Shown: positions 53,303 to 61,500 of the stretch, piece by piece | Layout: each line of letters begins with the position of its first letter | Position numbering within the stretch: position 1 is the first letter of the stretch | Assembly: GCF_004944975.1 (NCBI RefSeq) | Contig: NZ_SPQG01000001.1 | Location: 429,116-493,115, forward strand | Reading direction: 5' to 3' | DNA from: Halorhabdus amylolytica | GTDB taxonomy: Archaea > Halobacteriota > Halobacteria > Halobacteriales > Haloarculaceae | Length of the DNA stretch: 64,000 nucleotides | Translations under genes and position numbers: made by a program | The notes under the pieces: generated by a model | What the model was told of the DNA's origin: nothing | Database searches by the model: none | The model's input: only the letters and a program-made list of their open reading frames with translations

Positions 53303-54607
53303 TCACGGGAGTGCGTCCGTGACGATCCCGCTTGCCTCTTCGAATATCACCCGGGAACGGTCCTGATCCCGGGCTTCTGCCGTGATTCGGACGAGCGGCT
53401 GGGTGCCGCTCGCTCTCACGAGGAACCAGCCGTCACCGAGGTCGACGCGCACGCCGTCCAGCGTCGTGACGTCCTCGTAGGTCGATCTGACCCGACCACG
53501 GACGTGTTCCATCACCGCCGCTTTCTCCTCAACCTCGATGCTGTCGCGGTGGAGCGGATAGCTCTCGACCTCGGCGACCCGCTCGCTGAGGGGGCGCTCG
53601 GCGACGAGTTCGACGAGTTTCGCGGCTGCGAGCGGACCGTCCGGGCACAGCGCCACGTCCGGCCAGATCCAGGCGCCGCTGGGTTCGCCACCGAAGACCA
53701 CGTCCGGATTACTGGCTCGCTCGGCGACGTAGACGTCGCCGACGCGCGTCCGCTCGACGTCGATGTTGTCGCGGGCGAGGTAATCATCGACCGCCAGGCT
53801 GGTGTTCAGCGGTGCAGCGATCTTCTCGCCCGGTTCGGCCGCAGCCCGTGCCAGGATCGCCAGCAGCGTGTCCCCGGCCACGAACTCGCCGTCTTCCGTG
53901 GCCGCACGCATCCGGTCGGCATCGCCGTCATGTGCGATCCCGACAATGCCCGACTCACCGGCGAGCGCCGCGAGCGACTGGCAGTGCTCGGCGGTGGGCT
54001 CGCTCAACCGACCCGGGAACGACCCGTCCGGCTGGGCGTTCAGCGTCTCGAATTCACACCCCAGTTCCGAGAGCGCCTCGGCACTGACGCCGCCGGCACC
54101 GTTGCCCAGGTCCAAGACGATTTCGGGCGGGTTCGTCACGTCGACGGCGTCGAGAATGGCTTCGACGTGTTCGGGAGTGGCGTCACGGCGTTCGCAGTCG
54201 CCGATCGCGTCCCACGGTCGCAAGTCCGTGACGCCATCGTCGATCCGCCGCGCGATCTCCTCCTGGCGCGGTGCGTCGAACGCCTGGGTCGTCGGCTGCC
54301 AGAGTTTGATGCCGTTGTCCGGCGGCGGGTTGTGCGAAGCCGTGATTACCGCGCCCGCGTCGGCCCCCTCCCAGCGGACCGCCCTGGCGACCGTCGGGGT
54401 CGCCGCCATCCCGAGATCGATCACGTCGGTCCCGGACTCCCTGAGTCCTGCAGCGAGTGCGTCCACCAGTACTTCCCCGCTCTCCCGTGGATCGCGACCG
54501 ACGACCACGCGGCCCGCGTCGACGCCAAGCGCTCGTCCGACCCGCAAGGCCAGGTCGGCAGTGACCGTCTCGCCGACCGGGCCGCGGATGCCGCTCGTTC
54601 CGAACAT
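53303..54607 (-). CDS. glmM: Phosphoglucosamine mutase / phosphomannomutase family protein
   Basis: An alpha-D-phosphohexomutase of 434 residues. The start MFGTSGIRGPVGETVTADLA is typical; the phosphoserine is in GAVITASHNPPPDNGIK; the Mg site is IAHDGDADRMRA; the sugar-binding loop is FGGEPSGAWIWPD; and the phosphate-binding site near the end is VRASGTQPLVRI. GlmM makes glucosamine-1-phosphate for UDP-GlcNAc; phosphomannose or phosphoglucose cannot be excluded by sequence alone. Confidence 0.9.
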   Translation of the reverse strand: MFGTSGIRGPVGETVTADLALRVGRALGVDAGRVVVGRDPRESGEVLVDALAAGLRESGTDVIDLGMAATPTVARAVRWEGADAGAVITASHNPPPDNGIKLWQPTTQAFDAPRQEEIARRIDDGVTDLRPWDAIGDCERRDATPEHVEAILDAVDVTNPPEIVLDLGNGAGGVSAEALSELGCEFETLNAQPDGSFPGRLSEPTAEHCQSLAALAGESGIVGIAHDGDADRMRAATEDGEFVAGDTLLAILARAAAEPGEKIAAPLNTSLAVDDYLARDNIDVERTRVGDVYVAERASNPDVVFGGEPSGAWIWPDVALCPDGPLAAAKLVELVAERPLSERVAEVESYPLHRDSIEVEEKAAVMEHVRGRVRSTYEDVTTLDGVRVDLGDGWFLVRASGTQPLVRITAEARDQDRSRVIFEEASGIVTDALP

Positions 54608-54626
54608 ACCGTAGCCTCGCCGACCG

Positions 54627-54638
54627 GATACAAAAATC
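54627..54638 (-). promoter_or_regulatory. Possible TATA box of glmM
   Basis: Minus-strand ATTTTTGTATCC is centred about 26 bases before the glmM ATG, giving a leaderless transcript. Confidence 0.35.
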
Positions 54639-54669
54639 GTCCGTCGCGGGGTCGATCACCTGTCGACTC

Positions 54670-55377
54670 CTACCGCCACGTGTCGGTGTCGGATTCCTCA
54701 CCGAACTCCCCTTTCGCCTGGCGTGAAGCGGGCCAGAGTACCAGCACCACCACGCCGACGTAGAAGAGTCCGACGATCACGAGGACGGCCGTCCCCGGAA
54801 CGCCACCGACGGCCGCCGTGCCGACCGGCCCTTTCGAGGGATCGCCAAAGACGGTCAGTCGGATGACCCAGGCGGCCAGCAACACCGAGAGCAGCGGGGC
54901 GTACACGCGCCGGAGTCGACGCGCGATCGCCTCTCTGGTCGGTGTCTTGATCGTCGGTTCCCGCAGGTCCTCGCTCAACAGTTCTCGCCAGTTGGGTTGC
55001 TCGGCGCCCTCCGGATCGAGCGCGTTCGCGAAAACGTTCTCCTCGAAGAGCCGTACCCGCGATCGCCAGACGTCGTAAATACGATACCGCCGTGCCTCGA
55101 TTCCCAGGAAGACGACCATCATCCCCATACCGACCAGCAGGACGTAATGCGGTCGCGAATCACCCGAGAACGCCCACGTGAGCAGCGTTGCCGTCAGTAC
55201 GACCGCCCAGTTGGTGGTCCGGTCGATCCGTGTCCGCCAGGCGGTCGTCCGTCCGAGTTCGCCGCGATAGGCGTGGCCCATCAGTGAGAGGAAGTCCGAC
55301 CGGTCGGTCGCCGCCTCACCGGCGACTTCCCGCTCTGCCGGCGATTCCGGGTCGAAATCCTCGGGTGGCGTCGTCAT
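54670..55377 (-). CDS. DUF2270 family membrane protein
   Basis: A 235-residue protein from ATG 55377 (MTTPPEDFDPESPAEREVAG). After an acidic head comes FLSLMGHAYRGELGRTTAWR and then two adjacent helices (NWAVVLTATLLTWAFSG, PHYVLLVGMGMMVVFLGIEA), the charged ARRYRIYDVWRSRVRLFEEN, and two more helices near the C-terminus. This layout fits the DUF2270 family. Function unknown. An extension to 55449 is in frame but unlikely. Confidence 0.85.
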   Translation of the reverse strand: MTTPPEDFDPESPAEREVAGEAATDRSDFLSLMGHAYRGELGRTTAWRTRIDRTTNWAVVLTATLLTWAFSGDSRPHYVLLVGMGMMVVFLGIEARRYRIYDVWRSRVRLFEENVFANALDPEGAEQPNWRELLSEDLREPTIKTPTREAIARRLRRVYAPLLSVLLAAWVIRLTVFGDPSKGPVGTAAVGGVPGTAVLVIVGLFYVGVVVLVLWPASRQAKGEFGEESDTDTWR

Positions 55378-55491
55378 GTCTCCCGTTTCTCCCGGAGGAC
55401 GGGTAAAACCGACTGCCGGGAGGAATTTCTCGACCGGCACAGTAGTCACTGGGGACTGTCGCGGCCAAAAAACCGGAAAGAACCTCGCGAC

Positions 55492-55659
55492 TTACAGGTC
55501 GCGCGGCTGGACGGTCTTGCGGTCGTTCTCCTCGGCACGTCGTGCGGCGTCCTCGAGCAGTTCCTCGACTTCCTCGTCGAGGGCACCGTAGAAGTCCGAG
55601 GCGACGTTCATGTCATCGAGCGCTTCCTTGACGGCGGCTTTGACGATTAGGTCTGCCAT
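55492..55659 (-). CDS. Small DUF1931/histone-fold-like protein
   Basis: A 55-residue acidic protein (MADLIVKAAVKEALDDMNVA at the start) resembling the short haloarchaeal DUF1931 group. The helix pattern, with LIVKAAVKEALDD, FYGALDEEVEELLEDAARRA and a final RKTVQPRDL, matches the core of a histone-fold pair, where TVQPRDL parallels the TVKAEDI-type strand of histones. At this length only one fold is possible, and acidity argues against simple DNA wrapping. A TATA box is well placed for a leaderless transcript. Confidence 0.82.
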   Translation of the reverse strand: MADLIVKAAVKEALDDMNVASDFYGALDEEVEELLEDAARRAEENDRKTVQPRDL

Positions 55660-55683
55660 ACACGGATGTCTTCCGATGGGTTG

Positions 55684-55691
55684 TTTATAAA
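55684..55691 (-). promoter_or_regulatory. TATA box of the DUF1931-like gene
   Basis: TTTATAAA is a near-perfect archaeal TATA box on the minus strand, centred about 28 bases upstream of the ATG at 55659; the transcript would be leaderless. Confidence 0.7.
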
Positions 55692-55899
55692 CGTTCCCAA
55701 TTCTATCCGCTCTCGGCGGGGCTGAAGGGGGTCTGAGCCGAGTGCAAGGATCGGCAACTGATCGAACGACCCCGACGATCGGCACCTGGGGGTGCCAGGT
55801 AGACGGGATGTGTCCGCGACGAGCCCCCGACCAGAGTCGAGGGCAACCCGTTTTGGGACGATCAATGGGTAGGAGTACTTCCGGCCCGGAGGGCGGGAC

Positions 55900-56697
55900 A
55901 TGCGCGAGACTCTCGAAGCCCTCGCGGCAGGTGAACTGAGCGTCGCGGCCGCCCAGGCCCGGCTAGCCGGGTACGCCGAGAACGACGGGGGACGCTTCGA
56001 CGCTGCGCGCCAGTCCCGAGCCGGTGTCCCGGAGGCGATCCTGGGCGACGGCAAGACGCCGTCGGAGGTCGCGTCACTGGCCGCCACGGCGGTCGAGACG
56101 ACCGACCGGGCGATCGCGACCCGGGTCGACGACGAACAGGTGGCGGCGATCCGCCGACAACTTGCCGACGAACATCCCGACGCCCGACTCCGCTGGGACG
56201 AGCGTTCGAACGTGCTGGTCGCCCGCGATCCCGACTTCGACCCTCCACGTCTGGACGCGACAGTAGGGATTGTCACCGCAGGCACCTCCGACGCGGTTCC
56301 GGCCGGCGAGGCCGCAGCGATCGCCGGCGAGATGGGCGCCCGCATCTACCGCATCGAGGACGTGGGCGTCGCGAGCATCGCTCGTCTGCTCGACCGACTC
56401 GAAGAACTCCGGGAACTCGACGTACTGATCGTTGCCGCCGGCCGCGAGGGTGCGCTCCCGACTGTCGTTGCCGGGCTCGTCGACGCTCCGGTGATCGGTC
56501 TGCCCGTCTCGACGGGATACGGCCACGGCGGCGAGGGCGAGGCGGCGCTGTCGGGCATGTTACAGTCCTGTACTGCGCTGTCGGCCGTCAACGTCGACGC
56601 CGGCTTCACCGCCGGCGCCCAGGCCGGCCTGATCGCTCGCCGACTCGACGCAGCCCGCGGCAATACTTCCCAGGGACCGACCGTTCATGTTGATTGA
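55900..56697 (+). CDS. larB: LarB family protein, pyridinium-3,5-biscarboxylic acid mononucleotide synthase
   Basis: LarB carboxylates nicotinic acid adenine dinucleotide, the first step to the nickel-pincer nucleotide cofactor. The 265-residue protein has an N-terminal helical region (ETLEALAAGELSVAAAQARL) and a PurE-like domain with TVGIVTAGTSDAVPAGEAAA, IVAAGREGALPTVVAGL and VIGLPVSTGYGHGGEGEAAL. LarC and LarE, needed for the complete cofactor, are not in the window, nor a lactate racemase. Confidence 0.93.
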   Translation: MRETLEALAAGELSVAAAQARLAGYAENDGGRFDAARQSRAGVPEAILGDGKTPSEVASLAATAVETTDRAIATRVDDEQVAAIRRQLADEHPDARLRWDERSNVLVARDPDFDPPRLDATVGIVTAGTSDAVPAGEAAAIAGEMGARIYRIEDVGVASIARLLDRLEELRELDVLIVAAGREGALPTVVAGLVDAPVIGLPVSTGYGHGGEGEAALSGMLQSCTALSAVNVDAGFTAGAQAGLIARRLDAARGNTSQGPTVHVD

Positions 56698-56739
56698 TCA
56701 CGTATCCCACCTGTTGGCCTTCACGGCCGACGGTGCCCA

Positions 56740-56889
56740 ATGCCCGACTGCAACCACTGCGGCGCGCACGTCTCCGAGCGCTTCGCCCGAGTGTTCGCCG
56801 ACGCAAAGGGGCGACTGCACGCCTGCCCGGACTGTGCGGCCAACGCCGGCATCGCCGAGACGGCGCGACGTCGCGCCGCCCACGTCTGA
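56740..56889 (+). CDS. Small haloarchaeal zinc-finger protein (DUF7563-like), second copy
   Basis: A 49-residue protein, MPDCNHCGAHVSERFARVFA, with a second knuckle ACPDCAANAG. It is a paralogue of the gene at 53105-53263, sharing the CxxCG and ARVF pattern but with a different C-terminus. It sits between larB and a GIY-YIG gene on the same strand, 42 bases after larB. Function unknown. Confidence 0.8.
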   Translation: MPDCNHCGAHVSERFARVFADAKGRLHACPDCAANAGIAETARRRAAHV

Positions 56890-56902
56890 GGCGTCCCCAT
56901 AG

Positions 56903-57175
56903 ATGGCCGAGGCGCACTTCGTGTACGTCCTCCGGTGTGCCGACGACACGCTGTACACCGGCTACACGACCGACCCCGAGCGGCGCGTCCGCGAACACGA
57001 CACTGGCGACGGCGCGAAGTACACCCGCGGCCGAACCCCCGTCGAACTCGTCCATCTGGAGCGCTTCGACGCCCGATCGGACGCCCAAACCCGGGAGTAC
57101 GCGATCAAACAGCTCACTAAAGCGGACAAGGAATCGCTGATCGACGACTCGACCGTCGACTTCGACCGCCGTTGA
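56903..57175 (+). CDS. GIY-YIG nuclease superfamily protein
   Basis: A 90-residue single-domain protein of the YhbQ/UPF0213 type. The GIY-YIG motif is the pair HFVYVLRCADDTLYTGYTTD at residues 5-24, followed by the Arg of PERRVREHDTG and KYTRGRTPVELV. The final helix TREYAIKQLTKADKESLI is also typical. Activity on DNA is predicted. It lies 13 bases after the small zinc-finger gene and may be co-transcribed. Confidence 0.9.
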   Translation: MAEAHFVYVLRCADDTLYTGYTTDPERRVREHDTGDGAKYTRGRTPVELVHLERFDARSDAQTREYAIKQLTKADKESLIDDSTVDFDRR

Positions 57176-57199
57176 AGCGACCCCGGGGCGGATCAACAC

Positions 57200-57580
57200 T
57201 TAGGTCCCCAGGACGCCCGCGTACCGGCGATCGTTGATACGGCGGATGTCGAACCCAAGTGACGCATAGAACGGAGCCACGTCCCTGTCGAACTCGGCGA
57301 CCAGTCGCTCGCGATCGCGAGCCGCGTTCGCGACCAGCGCGGAACCGATCCCCCTGTCACGGCGGCGTCGACGGACGGCGATAGCTACGATCTCGTCGCC
57401 GTCGAGGACACATGCACCGAGGACGCGCTCGGGATCGTCGGCCGGAACAGCCACAAACACGTCGCCCGCAGTCGCCAGATCGCGGACCCGTTCGTAGTCA
57501 GTCTCCAATACCGCCCCGTCGAGGACGTTCATGACGGCAGACAGTTCCGCAACCGTTGCTGTCCGGACAGTAACGCCCAT
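57200..57580 (-). CDS. GNAT family N-acetyltransferase
   Basis: A 126-residue GNAT protein. The acetyl-CoA motif is VAVRRRRRDRGIGSALVANA with the R-x-x-G-I-G/A loop at about residues 68-87. The first half has VRTATVAELSAVMNVLDGAV and VFVAVPADDPERVLGACVL. The substrate is unknown. Its ATG overlaps the stop codon of the ubiquitin-like gene before it (TAATG), so translation is coupled. Confidence 0.88.
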   Translation of the reverse strand: MGVTVRTATVAELSAVMNVLDGAVLETDYERVRDLATAGDVFVAVPADDPERVLGACVLDGDEIVAIAVRRRRRDRGIGSALVANAARDRERLVAEFDRDVAPFYASLGFDIRRINDRRYAGVLGT

Positions 57581-57780
57581 TACCCGCCCTTGACGAGCCG
57601 CAACACCTGCACGTGCTCGGCTTCGACATTCCCGTCTTCCGGAACGGGTTGGCCGTCGACCAGCACCGTCGCTTCGTGAGGGCTGACCTCGACCCCGGAG
57701 AGCAGGTCCGCATAGGTCGCTTCCGGCTCGACCTCCACGTCGCGTTCGTCCTCGCCGACGACCTCGACCGTGACGCGCAT
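57580..57780 (-). CDS. samp2: Ubiquitin-like small archaeal modifier protein SAMP2-type
   Basis: A 66-residue beta-grasp protein, MRVTVEVVGEDERDVEVEPE at the start, with TVLVDGQPVPEDGNVEAEHV in the middle and the C-terminal RLVKGG. The Gly-Gly tail is the site activated by UbaA. Haloferax SAMP2 has the same length and nearly the same layout; it is joined to proteins and supplies sulfur for tRNA thiolation. The ATG at 57780 gives the canonical size. A GNAT gene follows directly. Confidence 0.92.
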   Translation of the reverse strand: MRVTVEVVGEDERDVEVEPEATYADLLSGVEVSPHEATVLVDGQPVPEDGNVEAEHVQVLRLVKGG

Positions 57781-57841
57781 ACTCGTGGGTTCGGCCGGAC
57801 GGGCATGAGCGCTTCGGGCGAGACAGTTCCTTCTCGCATGC

Positions 57842-57849
57842 TTTATCCC
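57842..57849 (+). promoter_or_regulatory. TATA box of rfcS
   Basis: TTTATCCC lies about 27 bases upstream of the rfcS ATG at 57872, indicating leaderless transcription. Confidence 0.6.
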
Positions 57850-57871
57850 GACCGGGACCGACCCACTAACC

Positions 57872-58852
57872 ATGAGCGAGGCCGAGCCTGCCCGGGCGGG
57901 TCGGGGGGAAGTCTGGATAGAGAAGTACCGCCCCCAGTCACTCGAAGACATCGCGGGTCACGAGGCGATCGTCGACCGACTCCGGAGTTACGTCTCCCGG
58001 AACGACCTCAGCCACATGCTGTTCGCCGGGCCAGCAGGAACGGGAAAAACCACCGCGGCCATGGCTATCGCCAAGGAACTGTACGGCGAGGAGTGGGAGG
58101 AGAACTTCCTGGAACTCAACGCAAGCGACGAGCGGGGAATCGACGTGGTGCGCGACCGGGTGAAGTCCTTCGCACGCACGTCGTTTGGCGGACATGATTA
58201 CAGAATTATATTCCTTGACGAGGCCGACGCACTTACCGCAGATGCTCAATCTGCTCTTCGCCGGACAATGGAGCAATTCTCGAACAACGTCCGGTTCATC
58301 CTGTCGTGTAACTATTCAAGTCAGATAATTGATCCGATTCAGTCTCGCTGTGCTGTTTTCCGCTTCTCGCCGCTTGCAGACGACGCCGTCGCGGAGACGA
58401 TTTGGACCATCGCCGAAGAGGAGGGCATCGAGATCACCGACGACGGCATGGAGGCGCTGGTGTACGTCGCCGACGGGGACATGCGCAAGGCGATCAACGG
58501 CCTGCAGGCCGCGTCGATGTCCGGGGATCGGGTCGACGAAGAGGCCGTCTTCGAGATCACCTCGACCGCCCGACCGGAGGAGATCCGCGAAATGGTCGAG
58601 CGTGCGCTCGACGGTGATTTCACCGCCGCGCGATCCCAGCTCGACACCTTGCTGACCGAGGAGGGGATCGCGGGCGGCGACATCATCGATCAACTGCACC
58701 GCTCGGTCTGGGAATTCGGACTGGACGACGACGCCGCGGTACGGATCCTCGATCGGATCGGCGAGGCCGACTACCGTATCACGGAGGGCGCGAGCGAGCG
58801 GATTCAACTCGAAGCGTTGCTGGCGTCGTTAGCGCTCGAAGACGACGAGTAG
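57872..58852 (+). CDS. rfcS: Replication factor C small subunit
   Basis: RfcS is the AAA+ motor of the clamp loader that places PCNA on DNA. The 326-residue protein has Walker [12 protein letters not shown] at about 51-61, Walker B FLDEADAL near 114-121, and the SRC motif in [12 protein letters not shown]. The lid and collar domains complete the normal length. Residues ~105-169 are encoded by a stretch of clearly lower GC with unusual codons (AGA, ATA, ATT, GAT, CAA, TCT), unlike both flanks. The protein sequence there is fully conserved in type. Confidence 0.96.
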   Translation: MSEAEPARAGRGEVWIEKYRPQSLEDIAGHEAIVDRLRSYVSRNDLSHMLFAGPAGTGKTTAAMAIAKELYGEEWEENFLELNASDERGIDVVRDRVKSFARTSFGGHDYRIIFLDEADALTADAQSALRRTMEQFSNNVRFILSCNYSSQIIDPIQSRCAVFRFSPLADDAVAETIWTIAEEEGIEITDDGMEALVYVADGDMRKAINGLQAASMSGDRVDEEAVFEITSTARPEEIREMVERALDGDFTAARSQLDTLLTEEGIAGGDIIDQLHRSVWEFGLDDDAAVRILDRIGEADYRITEGASERIQLEALLASLALEDDE

Positions 58853-59269
58853 CCGGAATTGAGTTACGTGGCGGTCGGTGCCAGGGTCGTGAGGCTTCTC
58901 GGAACTGCTCCAACGACGATGTTCGGATGTGTTGAATCCGCCGTGATCGATACAGAGAGTGCAGTCAGGACGGCGGACGTTTTTTATGTAAAATCTGCTG
59001 AACTAATCACTCAGTGCGGATACAAACTGAACACGAGACCCTGACCGACGACGCAGACACTGAGGAAGATATGTGGGGACCATCGAAGAGCCAGCCGAGA
59101 TGGGTAACCGGGGCGATAAGTTGCCACCAGAACGACAGAACTTACTCAGTGCGACCGGAACGTAGTCTCCGGCCGAGAGACGAATAATTGTGCGAAAATC
59201 ATCACAAAGAGTACTTCTGTGAACGCCACGGCTAATCGCGTTCAGACAGCGGTCGAGAAGGAATAGCAG
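58853..59269. other. Intergenic region between rfcS and the nuclease-like island
   Basis: About 415 bases of lower GC than rfcS, with no convincing gene. A T-run, GTTTTTTATG (58979-58988), may end the rfcS transcript. Short frames such as MGNRGDKLPPERQNLLSATG are present near 59100, but they match nothing I know. It may be the edge of the inserted island. Confidence 0.45.
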
Positions 59270-60337
59270 CTATTCCGGACTCTCGTCTTCTTCACACTCC
59301 GCGTCCGCATCTTCCGACTCTTCATCGTCATCGTTTTTGTCGCCTCCACCATCGTCAACAATCCTCTCATCGCCGTCATTGGCCAATGCCCCATCCGGCA
59401 CTATATTGAGGGTAGTCTGCCGCTCATCCGGAATATGATCTTCCTCAACGTCATCTAGAACTTCCTCAACACGCTGATCACGAACCGTCTGGACGATGCT
59501 CAACACCTCGGAGATATGGTCTCGTGAGAACTCATACGTTAAGTCCTCAACGTGATTGCAAGCGTCGATCTCCGTCAGATAGTACAGCACACGGTTCACT
59601 CGTTGTGGGGGAACGTTGAACGTCGGCGCGAAGTGATTACGAATCTGGTTCACGTTCACCTCTACCGTGTCGTCGTACCCAACTGCTTGCTCGCCCCAGA
59701 TCCCACAGACAGCGACAGCCAAAATTTCTTTCTCCATCTGCTCCGTCAACACAAACTCTTCCTTCGGATTCTCAGGCAGCTCAATCCCATCGTCAAATCG
59801 GTGTTGGAGACGTCCAGACTCGAAGCTTCCAGCAACACAACGCAACAACCCACCAAAGTCTTGGGTTAGCACCGCTGCTTTCTGTTCAAGGTGTTCAAGC
59901 TGCTCTTGGCAGTTCTCCCATTCGTCTCTGCACTGTTCAACCCATGCTTCATCGATATCATGATACACGATACAACGGTCGATGGTTTGCACTTCACCAT
60001 CGTACGGGGTTTTGTCCCGAACATCCGCTGCTTCCAATTCTTCCTCTACTCCATCAATAGTGAGCCGGTTGCAGCGCTCCATCTGCGCTATGTCTCGGTC
60101 TCGGATGTTGTCACCAGATTTGACCTCTACAAGCAAGCACGTATCCCCGTCATACAGTACAAAATCAGGCCTGGCCACAACACCGGCGTACGGATCGTCG
60201 ATCTCGCCGAACTTGATGGGAGCACGCCATCCGTGGTCAGCCAGACAAGGGGACGCGCGAGCTGTAAGAGCACTGTAGAATAGATTGTAGGTTTGTTTCT
60301 CTCTCAATTGCCGATCCACCTCTGGCGCTCCTGACAT
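59270..60337 (-). CDS. PD-(D/E)XK nuclease-like protein, second gene of a two-gene island
   Basis: A 355-residue protein. RPDFVLYDGDTCLLVEVKSG (about residues 57-76) has the PD...ExK spacing of restriction-like nucleases, where Asp58 and the E-V-K pair would bind metal. A YNLFYSALT segment precedes it. After a helical linker, VNVNQIRNHFAPTFNVPPQR and following residues resemble a winged-helix. The last ~45 residues are almost all acidic. It lies 5 bases after the preceding gene on the same strand. Composition is AT-richer than the neighbours. A restriction/defence or repair nuclease is plausible; no family is recognised. Confidence 0.75.
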   Translation of the reverse strand: MSGAPEVDRQLREKQTYNLFYSALTARASPCLADHGWRAPIKFGEIDDPYAGVVARPDFVLYDGDTCLLVEVKSGDNIRDRDIAQMERCNRLTIDGVEEELEAADVRDKTPYDGEVQTIDRCIVYHDIDEAWVEQCRDEWENCQEQLEHLEQKAAVLTQDFGGLLRCVAGSFESGRLQHRFDDGIELPENPKEEFVLTEQMEKEILAVAVCGIWGEQAVGYDDTVEVNVNQIRNHFAPTFNVPPQRVNRVLYYLTEIDACNHVEDLTYEFSRDHISEVLSIVQTVRDQRVEEVLDDVEEDHIPDERQTTLNIVPDGALANDGDERIVDDGGGDKNDDDEESEDADAECEEDESPE

Positions 60338-60342
60338 CGATA

Positions 60343-61500
60343 CTAGGGTGAGGCAACCGGATTCTCGACTTTCTCTTGTGAGTACGTCGAGTCGTACTCG
60401 AATATCTTCTGCACGATATCTCGCAGACTCATCGTTGTCGCAGTCTCACGCGGATAGACGATGACATCGGGGCCTTCAACGGCAAGATCGAAGATCTCAT
60501 CGTGATGCGTGTCGTACACCCGGAGCGTATCTCGCTCGCGTTCCCCGAACCGGTACTGATTGCTGTTCAGAACGTTCTCCTTGAGTTCCTCAAGCAACGA
60601 CTTGTCTACCTCCGCATCACGATCCGGGTCAGTTAGCTCAATCGCAGTAAACCCATCTACGGAAAATCCACTCTCAGTACTTCTGTGGGTTGACGCGTGT
60701 TCGACTTCGAAGCTGGCTTTGTCCAGTTCTTGGTACTCCTCTGAGACACTCAAAAGTGTGTCTACAGCTTTGTCCTGCGAGCCTTGAACGACAGACTGTA
60801 GCGAGAGCCGGCCATCGTTGCTACTGGAGCCTTGGATAGCCGCTGTGGGACTGTTCGTTTGATCGAACTCAATCCGGGTCGGCTTCGCATCGAAGTATCT
60901 TTCCGCTTTCTCAAGGTCTTCCTCGCGCCCACCATGGAAGCGGAGAGTAGCTTGTCGTTCGGCGTACGGAGCGTGGTATTTTGCCGTAAATCCGGAGATA
61001 TAGGAGTCTTGAATCACATCCTCATCGGTAACATCATCCAGATGACCTGACGAGAGATACAGTCGTTCGACTTGCGGGAGGTACTTAATTAGGTTCTCTA
61101 TTGTCTTCTTCCGCCACTTCTGTCGAACAGTCGTGAGCACCCAGATATACTCTCCCTGAGTGATCCAGACGGAATCGTCGGTGCGCGACTTCTTTGGGAC
61201 GGTAACGCTGACGATCGCCGTGTCGTCACCGAGAAGTTCCTCTGAGAACGTATGCTTCTTGACGAATTTTTTGGCGTGGCCACGCACCCGTTCGCTTTGG
61301 GTGATGTGGTTAATGTGGTCGTCAAGCAACCCTATCTCGAATCCCTTGTTGTCCAACAGATATAGGTTAAGATCGGTAGAGCTCCCGCTCCGGTGTTCCT
61401 TGTCCTCGTGGTCTTCTTCCGAGGTAGCGACGTGTTCGATGAGCTCACGGAGGATCTCTCGTTTGCTCATTTCACGGTACCGGTCGGGATCAAGATTCAT
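60343..61500 (-). CDS. Protein of unknown function, first gene of a two-gene island
   Basis: A 385-residue hydrophilic protein without signal peptide or membrane segment. The N-terminus MSKREILRELIEHVATSEED is helical and acidic. The middle contains basic stretches, such as HAKKFVKKHTFSEELLGDD and VRQKWRKKTIENLIKYLPQV, and mixed alpha/beta segments (DGFTAIELTDPDRDAEVDKS; YDTHHDEIFDLAVEGPDVIV). Basic patches may bind nucleic acid. I recognise no domain. It is the promoter-proximal gene, followed after 5 bases by the nuclease-like gene. Confidence 0.72.
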   Translation of the reverse strand: MNLDPDRYREMSKREILRELIEHVATSEEDHEDKEHRSGSSTDLNLYLLDNKGFEIGLLDDHINHITQSERVRGHAKKFVKKHTFSEELLGDDTAIVSVTVPKKSRTDDSVWITQGEYIWVLTTVRQKWRKKTIENLIKYLPQVERLYLSSGHLDDVTDEDVIQDSYISGFTAKYHAPYAERQATLRFHGGREEDLEKAERYFDAKPTRIEFDQTNSPTAAIQGSSSNDGRLSLQSVVQGSQDKAVDTLLSVSEEYQELDKASFEVEHASTHRSTESGFSVDGFTAIELTDPDRDAEVDKSLLEELKENVLNSNQYRFGERERDTLRVYDTHHDEIFDLAVEGPDVIVYPRETATTMSLRDIVQKIFEYDSTYSQEKVENPVASP

